The notes under the pieces were generated by a model, which was not told the DNA's origin, did not search any database, and saw only the letters and a list, made by a program, of their open reading frames with translations. Below, piece by piece: positions 32,187-40,699 of a stretch of 64,000 bases of DNA. Each line of letters begins with the position of its first letter. The stretch's first letter is position 1. The DNA comes from Solibaculum mannosilyticum (GTDB lineage: Bacteria > Bacillota > Clostridia > Oscillospirales > Acutalibacteraceae). The stretch is from positions 496,001 through 560,000 of the forward strand of contig NZ_AP023321.1 of assembly GCF_015140235.1 (NCBI RefSeq), in the 5' to 3' direction. The position numbers were made by a program, and so were the translations under genes.

Positions 32187-34549
32187 GACGACAAAAAGAA
32201 AAACAAAAAATAGAAAAGGCATCCCATCCCAAAGCGCCGAAGCGGGAATTGCCCGCCCTCACCATAGGACAGAGGGCCTTCAATTTATTGGCCGATGCAT
32301 TGTCCAGTTTTTTCTTATCGGCCGGCGTTTTAATGGCGGTATTTATTGTATTGCCCTTCCCGCGGTTCATGGGGACGACGTTGCTTCTGTGCGGCGGGAT
32401 GGTACTGCTGGTGGTGCTTCTCAGCCGCAAATGGTGGGTTTGGACTTCCCTTATCCTGCTGGGACTTCTATCCATAGGGGTACTGTGGTACCAAAATGGA
32501 TTTACCCTTAGGCGGGAATGGAATCAAGTGGTCAGCTTTTTCACTTGGTGGGTGAGCAAATTTCCGCGTTCTTCTGACTGGTGGACGCGGGGAGGACCTC
32601 TGTTGGTACAGATCCTGTTGACGGCCGGAGTCGTTGTGCTGATCTTCCTCATGATCCGCCGGGCGTACAGTTTCCTCATGACGGCTGTTGCCGTCAGCGC
32701 GGTGTTTATCACCCTGTACATTCTCAATTACAAAGAGCTGGTAATCCCCTTGTGCATCGCTTTGGTAGGACTCTCCATGCTGTTGCCTCGGTCGGTTCAC
32801 AAAAGCATGCTCAAAAAGAACAGGCTGATTTTAGCGCCGGCTCGAAGTTATATGCAGTTTTTAGCTTTGCCGGTGGGAGTCCTGGCGGTGATGCTGGCTC
32901 TGTTTATCACCCCTCAAGACACACGGCAGTTTCAATCCCCGTTTCTTTATCAGCAGAGCATGGAAATCAAACAATATTTCAGCAATATCTTTACCGCCAA
33001 ACGCAACAGCTTTAGCCTGGAGAGCACTGGTTATCAGCCGGCCGGCGGACGCATGGGCGGCCCTATTGATCTCAATTATGATCCTGTGATGATTGTCAGG
33101 ACTGATTATCCCCTGGCAGTACGGGGCAGTGTCATGGATCAATACACCGGGTACTCATGGGAGGACAGCCGGAAGGACGGCACCCATCTTTTCCACGAAG
33201 ATACCTTGGATTCCGACGATTTCCAGGCAGCCTTTGGAACCGACCGGTTTAATTCTGCCAGCCGTCAGATTTTAAACGACATTACCAGAAACGCCACAAC
33301 CGAGATCACCATGGTGCAGGACAATGTCTCCGCCCTGTTTGTGGCGGGAAGGCCGCAGTCGGTTTTGAGCGATCAGGATGTGTATTTTGACATGCAGTCC
33401 GAGATGTTTGTCAAACGCCCTCTCAGTCAAGGGGAATCGTATACCATTGTCAGCCGGTTCTTCAACCGGGACCTGGAAGGGTTCGCAAGCGGCATTCTGA
33501 GGCTGGAACGCATCACGCAGAATCAGCCGGATCTGGATTACGACCGCATTGTGGAACGCTATACCCAGCTCCCCGATAATCTGCCCCAAGAGGTGGCGGA
33601 TATGGCCCGGATGGTAACAGCCGGGGCCGATACCAATTATCAAAAGGCGGCCCTTTTGGAACGGTGGATCAATGAAAACACCACCTATTCCCAGGATGTC
33701 CCTATGCCGCCGGAAGATCAGGACTTTGTAGCCCATTTTCTGGAGACCCGGGAAGGATACTGTACCTATATGGCGTCGGCTATGGCGGTGATGGCGCGGA
33801 CGTTGGGCATCCCATCCCGGTATGTGGTGGGGTTCAGCGTACGCGCGGCCGATATGGATGTCGAGGACGGATTCACGGTGCGCAATGCCCAAGCCCATGC
33901 ATGGGCGGAGATTTATCTCAAAGGCATCGGCTGGATCCCCTTTGATCCAACTACACGATATGAAAATTCCCTCAACTTTTTTGAATCGGATGATTCAGAG
34001 GAGCTGGACCGCCTTGATAATTCTTTTTCCTCCTCTCAGCCGGTTTCATCCCAGCCCTCCTCTGACAGCACCTCTATGTCTTCTGCGGATCAAGATCCCC
34101 AAGATCACACCATGGATCCGGAAGTGATCCGGACGGTTCTGATCGTATTGGGGACGGCGCTGCTTATGGCGGCATGGATCACTTGGAGGATTTGGCGCAG
34201 AAAACACCGGTATCAGCTTGAACGCCTGCGCCAAAAAGGGAAAGGGAACGATAAGATCGCTGCTTTTTACGGGAAAGATATGACCCGTCAATTAAAACAT
34301 TTGGGATTGTCCATCCATCCGGAGGAGACATGGCTTCAGTTTGGCCGGAGAGCCGACGAGAAATTAAGCTTCTCTCAAAACACGGTGTCCGATTGGATGC
34401 AGGTGCTTATGGACTGGAGGTATGGGGAACGGCCTGTCACCGACCATGACGTACAGGTGGCTCAGGACGTCCACCGCCATTTGGAACAGTATCTTAAATC
34501 CCACTGGAATGCAGTGCATTATTTTGTCATCCGCGTCCTGCTGGAGTAA
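32183..34549 (+). CDS. Membrane transglutaminase-like protein (TgpA type)
   Basis: 788 residues. The first roughly 240 contain about six membrane segments, then an extracytoplasmic domain. The transglutaminase core has EGYCTYMASAMAVMARTLGIPSR (cut here to motif: Cys of G-Y-C-T), VGFSVRA, NAQAHAWAEIYL (His) and GWIPFDPT (Asp), so the Cys-His-Asp triad is complete. A Ser-rich linker, a further membrane segment (IRTVLIVLGTALLMAAWITW) and a cytoplasmic DUF4129-like tail close the protein. Members probably cross-link or cleave peptides at the outer face of the membrane. The last gene of the MoxR-DUF58 operon, followed by a terminator. Confidence 0.92.
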   Translation: MRRQKEKQKIEKASHPKAPKRELPALTIGQRAFNLLADALSSFFLSAGVLMAVFIVLPFPRFMGTTLLLCGGMVLLVVLLSRKWWVWTSLILLGLLSIGVLWYQNGFTLRREWNQVVSFFTWWVSKFPRSSDWWTRGGPLLVQILLTAGVVVLIFLMIRRAYSFLMTAVAVSAVFITLYILNYKELVIPLCIALVGLSMLLPRSVHKSMLKKNRLILAPARSYMQFLALPVGVLAVMLALFITPQDTRQFQSPFLYQQSMEIKQYFSNIFTAKRNSFSLESTGYQPAGGRMGGPIDLNYDPVMIVRTDYPLAVRGSVMDQYTGYSWEDSRKDGTHLFHEDTLDSDDFQAAFGTDRFNSASRQILNDITRNATTEITMVQDNVSALFVAGRPQSVLSDQDVYFDMQSEMFVKRPLSQGESYTIVSRFFNRDLEGFASGILRLERITQNQPDLDYDRIVERYTQLPDNLPQEVADMARMVTAGADTNYQKAALLERWINENTTYSQDVPMPPEDQDFVAHFLETREGYCTYMASAMAVMARTLGIPSRYVVGFSVRAADMDVEDGFTVRNAQAHAWAEIYLKGIGWIPFDPTTRYENSLNFFESDDSEELDRLDNSFSSSQPVSSQPSSDSTSMSSADQDPQDHTMDPEVIRTVLIVLGTALLMAAWITWRIWRRKHRYQLERLRQKGKGNDKIAAFYGKDMTRQLKHLGLSIHPEETWLQFGRRADEKLSFSQNTVSDWMQVLMDWRYGERPVTDHDVQVAQDVHRHLEQYLKSHWNAVHYFVIRVLLE

Positions 34550-34551
34550 CA

Positions 34552-34593
34552 AAAAGGCGGCCCTTTCCACAGAGGAAAGCGGCCGCTTTTTTA
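34552..34593. terminator. Bidirectional terminator
   Basis: GCGGCC plus CTTTCC pair with GGAAAG and GGCCGC, with one bulge; A-run left and TTTTTT right, between convergent genes. Confidence 0.85.
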
Positions 34594-34603
34594 TAAGATC
34601 TTT

Positions 34604-35119
34604 TTAGTCTGTCCACTGGTCGTCGTAGGCCACAACCTGATCGAGGGCCTTGCGGGGACGGGCGTCCACTTGTTCGTCAGGATACCCCAGGGGAGTGACA
34701 GCTACTACCTGGTAATCGTCAGGGATGCGGAGCAGCGTCTTGACAGCTTGGTTGTCAAAGCTGCCCAGCCAACAGGTGCCCAAGCCGCATTCCATGGCCT
34801 CCAGCATCATGAAAGAGAGGGCGATGGAACAATCCACCGTCCGGGCAGGCTGACCGCAGGCCATATCCCGCACATTGTTGGCGCATACCACAAGGTGCAC
34901 CGGCGCGTCCTGGATGAAACGCTGTCCACAGCAGGCGTCCACCATTTTGGCCCGAAGATCCGGATCCTTTACCACCACAAAACGCCAATCTTGCTGATTG
35001 CGTGCCGACGGCGCCAATCTCCCGGCCTCCAGCACTTTGTTGAGAACCGGCTGTTCAATGGGGCGGTTCTGGTACCGGCGGATGCTCCGCCGTTCTAAAA
35101 TAGCATGCATAACATCCAT
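34604..35119 (-). CDS. Nitroreductase family protein
   Basis: 171 residues, FMN-dependent oxidoreductase of the short nitroreductase type. Seen: RRSIRRYQNRPIEQPVL (FMN-phosphate contact), RLAPSARNQQDWRFVVV, the central SIALSFMMLEAMECGLGTCWLG and VAVTPLGYPDE. These cytoplasmic homodimers use NAD(P)H to reduce nitro groups, quinones or flavins. Physiological substrate unknown. AGGAGTG precedes the ATG. A TATACT box lies upstream on the minus strand but its -35 is weak. Confidence 0.93.
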   Translation of the reverse strand: MDVMHAILERRSIRRYQNRPIEQPVLNKVLEAGRLAPSARNQQDWRFVVVKDPDLRAKMVDACCGQRFIQDAPVHLVVCANNVRDMACGQPARTVDCSIALSFMMLEAMECGLGTCWLGSFDNQAVKTLLRIPDDYQVVAVTPLGYPDEQVDARPRKALDQVVAYDDQWTD

Positions 35120-35236
35120 GAAAGATCACTCCTTATTATGTTGTACCGCAACACTGCGGTCAAAAGCGATGGATTGGTTGTCTTTAGTATACCACTGTTG
35201 GGAATACGGGGAAAGGGCTGGTAAGGACAAGTCTCA

Positions 35237-35265
35237 TTGACAACGTTCGACAGGCTTGGTACAAT
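35237..35265 (+). promoter_or_regulatory. Promoter of the PASTA pseudokinase gene
   Basis: TTGACA (35237-35242), 17-bp spacer, TACAAT (35260-35265), 62 bp before the ATG at 35328. Confidence 0.85.
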
Positions 35266-35327
35266 AAAACTGATTATCATCAGGGATATTTTGTTACATG
35301 TGTTTGAAAATAAGGGAAGGTGAAATT

Positions 35328-37139
35328 ATGCCCTCAATGGAAGATCTCTGTCTTGGATGCATGAAGGAAAAAGGCGGTAAGGCCGTCTGCCCCCACTGCG
35401 GGTACGAGGAAACAGAACAAAAGGCCCCGGCTTTGGCGCTGCGAACCCTCCTGCAAAAGCGGTATCTGGTGGGAAAGTTGCTTTCCAGCAATGGAGCTGC
35501 GACCTCCTATTTGGGCTGGGATGAATCGTCCATGAGCCCGGTGGTTATCCGGGAATTCTTCCCAACAACTCTGGCGCAGCGGGACGAAGATGGCCTCACT
35601 CTCAAGGTGCTGGCCGGATGCGAGGGCCCTTTCCAGGATGGATTGGATGAATTTTTAAAATTGTCCCGGATCCTGGGACGTATGCGCAATCAACCGGCGG
35701 TTGTGCCGGTGTACGACATCTTTGAGATAAACGGGACGGCCTACAATGTATCGGGCTGGGAGGAAGGCGTCCATCTGGATCAGTGGCTTCCCAAACACGG
35801 CGGTCATCTGTCGTGGGATGAGGCGAGGGCGTTGCTGATGCCGGTTTTGTATGCAGTAGAGGCGTTTCATTCTATGGGGATGCTGCATTTGGGAATTTGT
35901 CCCCAGAACCTGGTGGTCACTCAGAACGGCCGGATGCAATTGGCTGGATTCCACATCAACCAGGTGCATATCGCCCGCAGCGACCTGACCCCGGTGTTTT
36001 ATCCCGGATACACCGCCTTGGAGCAGATGAAGCCCGATCAGGACATCGGCCCATGGTCGGATGTCTACGGCCTGGGAGCTACGTTGTTCACCATGCTCAC
36101 CGGGTACATCCCCAAGGATGCGGTGGCCCGTCAGGAGGATGAAAAATTATTGATCCCGTCGTCAGTGGCGGCGTCTATTCCGCAGCAGGTGGCGGCGGCT
36201 ATGGCAAAGGCCATGCGGCTGGACAGCACCCATCGTACCAAAACAGTGGAACAGATGCGAAAGGAACTGTCCGTATCCCCGAATGTGACAGGCGTTCTCC
36301 AGGAGATGGAACGGGAGGAAAAAACACAGGCCACTCAGGTGATTGATAGTACGAAAGCAGCAGCCCCTGCTGTATCTCCGTCCTCGCCCAGCCGGAAGGA
36401 AAAGGAGCAGAAGAAGTGGATCATCGCTTTAGGGATCTCGTCCGGACTGTTGTTTGTATTATGCGTGGTTTTGATGATCGTGTTGTTTGCCCAGGGGGAT
36501 AAGGGGGCGGATGTTTCCAGGGAAGTGTCGTCGGAGGCTTCCAGTATGGTATCGTCGGAAGAGTCCAGCCAGGATCCAGCGCTCAACCACATTACCCCCA
36601 CCATGGTAGGACGCGAATATGAGGATCTGATGGAACAAAACCCTTGGTCCTACGTAGAGATTGAGTTGGCAGGAGAAGTGTTTGACGACAGCGTCCCCGA
36701 AGGGACCATTGCAAAACAGGAGCCGGAACCGGATACCCCCATTGAGACGGGAGAGACTGTCAAGGTTTATTTGTCCAAGGGGCCCTATATGCGAAAAGTT
36801 CCGAATGTACGGGGAAAAAGCGCAGTGGAGGCCATTTTGGAGCTGACCAAAGAGGGATTCTCCTGTCAGGTGGTGGAGCAGTCCAGCGATACGGTACCGG
36901 ATGGTCAGGTTATCCAGACCGATCCTCCCTCCAAGGAGGAGATGGAATATGGATCCGAAGTGTTTGTCTACGTCAGCGACTATAATCCGCCGGCCTCCTC
37001 GAAATCATCCTCCAGTAGAGCATCTTCTTCCAGAAGCAGTCAATCGGAGCTCAATCCATCTGAAGAGGAAGGGAGCAGTTCCTCCCGCGGGAGTTTTTGG
37101 GATAGTTTATTTGGTTCAAATGAATCTTCCAGCCGGTAA
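35328..37139 (+). CDS. Membrane PASTA protein with zinc ribbon and catalytically degenerate Ser/Thr kinase domain
   Basis: 603 residues from the ATG at 35328 (GGAAGGTG upstream). A zinc ribbon CLGCMKEKGGKAVCPHC opens the protein, then a kinase-like domain (about 45-320), one membrane segment (about 363-387), two PASTA repeats (VPNVRGKSAVEAILEL marks the second) and a Ser-rich tail. Related Clostridia proteins read VAIKEYFP, HRDxxPxN and DFG. Here these are VVIREFFP (Arg75 for Lys), HLGICPQN (Leu189-Gly190 for Arg-Asp) and GFH (Gly208 for the DFG Asp), and the glycine loop is poor (SSNGAATSYLGWD). It should be a pseudokinase that still senses muropeptides or wall fragments through PASTA. An in-frame ATG at 35298 is less likely. 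Confidence 0.85.
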   Translation: MPSMEDLCLGCMKEKGGKAVCPHCGYEETEQKAPALALRTLLQKRYLVGKLLSSNGAATSYLGWDESSMSPVVIREFFPTTLAQRDEDGLTLKVLAGCEGPFQDGLDEFLKLSRILGRMRNQPAVVPVYDIFEINGTAYNVSGWEEGVHLDQWLPKHGGHLSWDEARALLMPVLYAVEAFHSMGMLHLGICPQNLVVTQNGRMQLAGFHINQVHIARSDLTPVFYPGYTALEQMKPDQDIGPWSDVYGLGATLFTMLTGYIPKDAVARQEDEKLLIPSSVAASIPQQVAAAMAKAMRLDSTHRTKTVEQMRKELSVSPNVTGVLQEMEREEKTQATQVIDSTKAAAPAVSPSSPSRKEKEQKKWIIALGISSGLLFVLCVVLMIVLFAQGDKGADVSREVSSEASSMVSSEESSQDPALNHITPTMVGREYEDLMEQNPWSYVEIELAGEVFDDSVPEGTIAKQEPEPDTPIETGETVKVYLSKGPYMRKVPNVRGKSAVEAILELTKEGFSCQVVEQSSDTVPDGQVIQTDPPSKEEMEYGSEVFVYVSDYNPPASSKSSSSRASSSRSSQSELNPSEEEGSSSSRGSFWDSLFGSNESSSR

Positions 37140-37200
37140 AATTTACATGAGCGCTGGAGAATGTGCCATACTACTATGAGAGAAAAGGAGGGGACTTACT

Positions 37201-37971
37201 ATGAATCCATTGGTTTGGATGCCCTTGGAAAGTGAAAAATCCATGGGCCGCAGGATAAAGTCGGCTGCCCGCCAAGGCATTGGGAGAATCGGACTGGTTA
37301 TCCCAGAAACCGGTGCGCCTAGTCGGTGGGAGAAGGCGTTCGGCTGGGGATGCAGCCTGGTACAAGACGAGGGTATGACATTGGAGGCTTTGTCCCTTCC
37401 GCTGCCGGTGGAAAAGTGGCAGCAAGAGCAGGTGACATTATGGCTTTCCTCGGCGTCGGATGCAGGGGTGAAAACAGTGATGCTACATCCTGAGATCCCG
37501 GAAGAGGAGTTCCTGGAGATTCAGGCGGCCTCCAATGTAGCCGCATTGTGCGACAAGGTTGAGGAACATGGCCTTTCCCTGTTGATCGAGACGGCCGGTC
37601 CGCTCACCAGTTACAAGAGTATGAATAATTTTCTCACCTGTGTGGGTCGGGATATCTTAAAGATCGCATGGAATGTCCACAATACGTTTCTCCATGAGCC
37701 GCTTTATAGCCGTCCCAATCGGGTGGTAGATGCTCTGGCACAAAATATCGGATTGGTGGTTGTAAGAGACTCGTTGATAAAAGCGGGGATCCAGTCGTTC
37801 CGTCTATTGGGATTTGGCGATGTGCCGGTGCTGGACAGCATAAAGGCGTTGCTGGATGCCGGAGTCACGTCGGATTTATCGTTTTGGGTGGACTGTCCTC
37901 CAGCATTGGAGGGGGAGGAGGCGCTGCATCACTGTATCCGGATGATGGAGATGGTACAGAAATTGGTATAA
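37201..37971 (+). CDS. TIM-barrel protein related to sugar phosphate isomerases/epimerases
   Basis: 256 residues with xylose-isomerase-like (AP endonuclease 2) barrel character: GVKTVMLHPEIP, LCDKVEEHGLSLLIETAGP, ILKIAWNVHNTFLHE, ALAQNIGLVVVRDSLI and FGDVPVLDSIKALLDAG. The metal-binding Asp/His/Glu set of active family members is only partly present: Glu in LIETAG is kept, while the usual D-x-x-H is written WNVHN. It could be an isomerase with unusual ligands or an inactive relative. It follows the pseudokinase gene by 61 bp without a terminator, so the two may be cotranscribed. Family call moderate. Confidence 0.6.
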   Translation: MNPLVWMPLESEKSMGRRIKSAARQGIGRIGLVIPETGAPSRWEKAFGWGCSLVQDEGMTLEALSLPLPVEKWQQEQVTLWLSSASDAGVKTVMLHPEIPEEEFLEIQAASNVAALCDKVEEHGLSLLIETAGPLTSYKSMNNFLTCVGRDILKIAWNVHNTFLHEPLYSRPNRVVDALAQNIGLVVVRDSLIKAGIQSFRLLGFGDVPVLDSIKALLDAGVTSDLSFWVDCPPALEGEEALHHCIRMMEMVQKLV

Positions 37972-38119
37972 TCCCAGAGGTATTTTGCATACTAAGGGAG
38001 ACCGTTTGATCTTCTGTGACAGAAAGAGAAGAGCCATCCAGGAAAAACTGCAAGTCGTGCAAAACCCTGGTGGGATTTGAGACGGCTCCTAGTTAAAATG
38101 GCGAAATTTGGCGGGAAGC

Positions 38120-38147
38120 TTGATGTTTCCTACTGAAACAGTATAAT
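38120..38147 (+). promoter_or_regulatory. Promoter of the flavodiiron gene with an inverted repeat in its spacer
   Basis: TTGATG (38120-38125), 16-bp spacer, TATAAT (38142-38147). The inverted repeat TGTTTC-CTACT-GAAACA (38124-38140) fills the spacer, a position where a repressor would block polymerase. Confidence 0.7.
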
Positions 38148-38184
38148 AAGAATCAATACAGCATCCGAAGGGAGAAGATCAAAA

Positions 38185-39384
38185 ATGGATCAATCGTTCG
38201 CTATTACACCCAGCGTCACTTGGGTTGGAAAAATAGACCATGAATTAACTCATTTTCATGGAGAGGAATTGTCTACTCATAGAGGTTCCTCTTACAATGC
38301 TTATTTGGTCCGTGGGGAAAAGACTGTCTTGATCGACACGGTCTGGCGCCCTTATGCCTATCAGTTTGTGGAAAACCTGGAGTCTGTGATCGACTTGAAG
38401 GAGATTGATTATATCATCTCCCTGCATTCGGAAATCGACCACAGCGGATCCCTGCCGGCCCTGCTGGAGAAGATCCCGGGGACTCCGGTGTACTGTTCCC
38501 AGAACGGCGCTAAGATGCTCAAAGCCCATTATCATCAGGATTGGAACTTCCATCCGGTCAAAACCGGTGATACTCTGGACATCGGCGGCGGTAAGACCTT
38601 CACCTTTGTGGAGGCCCGCATGCTCCATTGGCCGGATAATATGATGGCTTTCCTGTCAGGAGACAATATCCTGTTCTCCACCGACGTCTTTGGTCAGCAC
38701 TTTGCCACTGAGTTTATGTACAACGACCAGGTCAATCAGGATGCCCTTTACTACGAAGCGGAAAAATATTATGCCAACATCGTGGCTCCTTTCTCCAAGA
38801 TGGCTGCCATGAAACTCAAAGAAGTCAAGGCGATGAACCTGCCGCTCTCGATGATCTGCCCCAGTCACGGCGTCATCTGGAGGGACAACCCCGGCCAGAT
38901 CGTCGAGGCCTACGAGAAATGGTCGAGCTATTATCATCACAATAAGATCACCATTGTGTACGATACCATGTGGCAGTCCACCCGCAAGATGGCTGAGGCC
39001 ATTGCCGCCGGTATCAAACAGGCTGATTCTGAAGTGGAAGTGGTGGTGCGCAGCGCCTCCAAACACGATAAAAACGACATTGTCACAGATGTGTTCAATT
39101 CCAAAGCCGTCCTCTTCGGATCGCCTACCGTCATCCGCAGCCCCTTGTCGCCTATTGTGGCGGTTCTGGACCTGATCAACGCCATGGACATCAAGGACAA
39201 AAAAGCTGCAACCTTTGGCAGCTACGGTTGGAGCGGCGAGGCTGCCAAGGTCATGGCCGAACATCTGGAGAAAGCTGGTTTCGAGATCGTGCAGGATGGT
39301 ATTCGTACTATGTGGGTTCCGGATGAAGACGCTTTGGAACAATGCCGTGCCTTTGGCGAGGAATTTGCCAAAAAGGTAAAGTAA
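38185..39384 (+). CDS. Flavodiiron protein (FprA, A-type flavoprotein)
   Basis: 399 residues. Cytoplasmic enzyme that reduces O2 to water and/or NO to N2O in anaerobes. Residues 1-245 are a metallo-beta-lactamase-like domain with the di-iron ligands: HSEIDH (His81, Glu83, Asp85, His86), MLHWPD, STDVFGQHF and CPSHG. Residues about 255-399 are a flavodoxin domain binding FMN: VYDTMWQSTRKMAEA, FGSPTVIRSPLSP and FGSYGWSGEAAK. Electrons would come from rubredoxin or flavodoxin; no rubredoxin domain is fused. Third positions are C-rich, suggesting high expression. No terminator separates the stop from the 161-bp repeat array, so the repeats would lie in its 3' UTR. Confidence 0.95.
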   Translation: MDQSFAITPSVTWVGKIDHELTHFHGEELSTHRGSSYNAYLVRGEKTVLIDTVWRPYAYQFVENLESVIDLKEIDYIISLHSEIDHSGSLPALLEKIPGTPVYCSQNGAKMLKAHYHQDWNFHPVKTGDTLDIGGGKTFTFVEARMLHWPDNMMAFLSGDNILFSTDVFGQHFATEFMYNDQVNQDALYYEAEKYYANIVAPFSKMAAMKLKEVKAMNLPLSMICPSHGVIWRDNPGQIVEAYEKWSSYYHHNKITIVYDTMWQSTRKMAEAIAAGIKQADSEVEVVVRSASKHDKNDIVTDVFNSKAVLFGSPTVIRSPLSPIVAVLDLINAMDIKDKKAATFGSYGWSGEAAKVMAEHLEKAGFEIVQDGIRTMWVPDEDALEQCRAFGEEFAKKVK

Positions 39385-39390
39385 TCGTCA

Positions 39391-39873
39391 GGCGGGCAGT
39401 GCCCGCGGCCATGACGCGCATGGAGTTTATTCGGATATTCTCTTGAGGCGTCCCGCGAGCAGAGCGGGAAAAAGATAGAGCTGTCTTCTGAAGCCTGCGA
39501 GAACCTTATCCATAGAGGATAGTCGGCTACAAAGGATTAGGCGATACGCTAGGCGGGCAGTGCCCACAGCTATGATGCGCATGAAATTTATTCGGATATT
39601 TTCTTGAAGTGTCCCGCGAGCAGAGTGGGAAAAAGATAGAGCTGTCTTCTGAAGCCTGCGAGAACCTTATCCATAGAGGATAGTCGGCTACAAAGGATTA
39701 GGCGATACGCTAGGCGGGCAGTGCCCACAGCTATGATGCGCATGAAATTTATTCGGATATTTTCTTGAAGTGTCCCGCGAGCAGAGTGGGAAAAAGATAG
39801 AGCTGTCTTCTGAAGCCTGCGAGAACCTTATCTGTAGAAAGTAGTCGGCTACAAAGGCTTAAGACGATATGGT
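39391..39873. repeat. Three tandem copies of a 161-bp structured repeat
   Basis: Copies start at 39391, 39552 and 39713, with an exact 161-bp period. Copies 2 and 3 are nearly identical; copy 1 differs at scattered positions, and copy 3 diverges in its last 35 bases. Each unit contains potential hairpins: GCGGGC-AGT-GCCCGC at the start (perfect in copy 1), TCCCGC-GAGCAGA-GCGGGA (a G-U wobble in copies 2 and 3) and TATCC-ATAGA-GGATA. There is no long reading frame; short frames are at most about 25 codons. It matches no RNA family I recognise. Confidence 0.9.
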
Positions 39874-39888
39874 ATGAGTACTTCCCGC

Positions 39889-39923
39889 ATTCAGCGCACT
39901 GAATTGCCTTCAGTGCGCTGAAT
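39889..39923. repeat. Perfect 15-bp inverted repeat without T-run
   Basis: ATTCAGCGCACTGAA (39889-39903), loop TTGCC, TTCAGTGCGCTGAAT (39909-39923). No T-run follows on either strand, so it is not a standard terminator. The remainder up to 40014 shows nothing more than the ribosome site of the next gene. Confidence 0.85.
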
Positions 39924-40014
39924 CTGCAATAAACTACTTTTATGGAGAAATTTACTCTTTGTTTTCGCTTTTAGACAAAGCGCAGGAGAAAGAGTATCCC
40001 AGGGAGGGATAGGC

Positions 40015-40686
40015 ATGCAAATAGGCAGCCGACAGGACTTTTTACAACAGGGTGCCGAAGCTCTGGATGAGATCTACGATTGGGTACAGTCGCTGGAACC
40101 AATTTCTGTGGGAGAACTCTCTCCTAAAAACAGCGCTTTGCTGGTGGTAGATATGGTCAATGGATTTGCCAAAGGAGGAGCGATGTCCGGCCCCCGGGTG
40201 AAGGATTTGATCCCGGCTGTGACGGAGGCGGCCCATGCCTTCTGCAAAGCAGGCATCCCGGTGGTCAATTTTGCCGACTGCCACGGCGGACAGAGTCCGG
40301 AATTTGAGGCTTATCCAATTCATTGCGTCAAGGGGGATTGGGAAAGTCAAGTGGTGGAAGAGATCGCCGCTGTACCCCACGTCCTCATTGAGAAAAATTC
40401 CACCAATGGCCTATTGGAACCTGAATTTATAGAGTGGCTTACCAAACATCCTCACATCCACTGTTTTGTGTTGAGCGGAGATTGTACCGACATCTGTGTT
40501 TACCAGCTGGCAGTGGGCCTTAAGACGTGGTTTAACCGTCAGGACCGCAAGAGCCGGATTATTGTCCCGGCCGGTCTGGTGGATACCTTCGACGGCCCTG
40601 GACACAGGGCGGATTTCGTCAATGCCCTGAGTTTATACAGTATGTCGAGCAATGGTGTGGAAGTATCGTCTTCCCTGACGTGGTAA
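40015..40686 (+). CDS. pncA: Nicotinamidase-like cysteine hydrolase (isochorismatase fold)
   Basis: 223 residues. Nicotinamidase converts nicotinamide to nicotinate for NAD salvage. The catalytic triad is visible: Asp46 in LLVVDMVNG, Lys127 in LIEKNSTNG and the nucleophile Cys161 in SGDCTDICV; the D-x-H...H set FADCHGG and YPIHC fits the metal site. It lies 13 bp upstream of nicotinate phosphoribosyltransferase on the same strand, which supports the substrate assignment. GGGAGGG precedes the ATG. A longer than usual N-terminal helical stretch (about 38 residues) comes before the core. Confidence 0.9.
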   Translation: MQIGSRQDFLQQGAEALDEIYDWVQSLEPISVGELSPKNSALLVVDMVNGFAKGGAMSGPRVKDLIPAVTEAAHAFCKAGIPVVNFADCHGGQSPEFEAYPIHCVKGDWESQVVEEIAAVPHVLIEKNSTNGLLEPEFIEWLTKHPHIHCFVLSGDCTDICVYQLAVGLKTWFNRQDRKSRIIVPAGLVDTFDGPGHRADFVNALSLYSMSSNGVEVSSSLTW

Positions 40687-40699
40687 AGGAGGATCCCAG

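Noticed and set aside
35120-35200. Minus-strand TTGACC/CATAAT pair in front of the nitroreductase gene
   Set aside because: Its predicted transcript would start inside the ribosome site, so it is unlikely to be the working promoter.
39391-39873. Tandem repeats considered as a CRISPR array or insertion sequence
   Set aside because: The units abut with no unique spacers, are 161 bp long, and encode no transposase or Cas protein. Short frames inside, about 11 and 24 codons, lack support.
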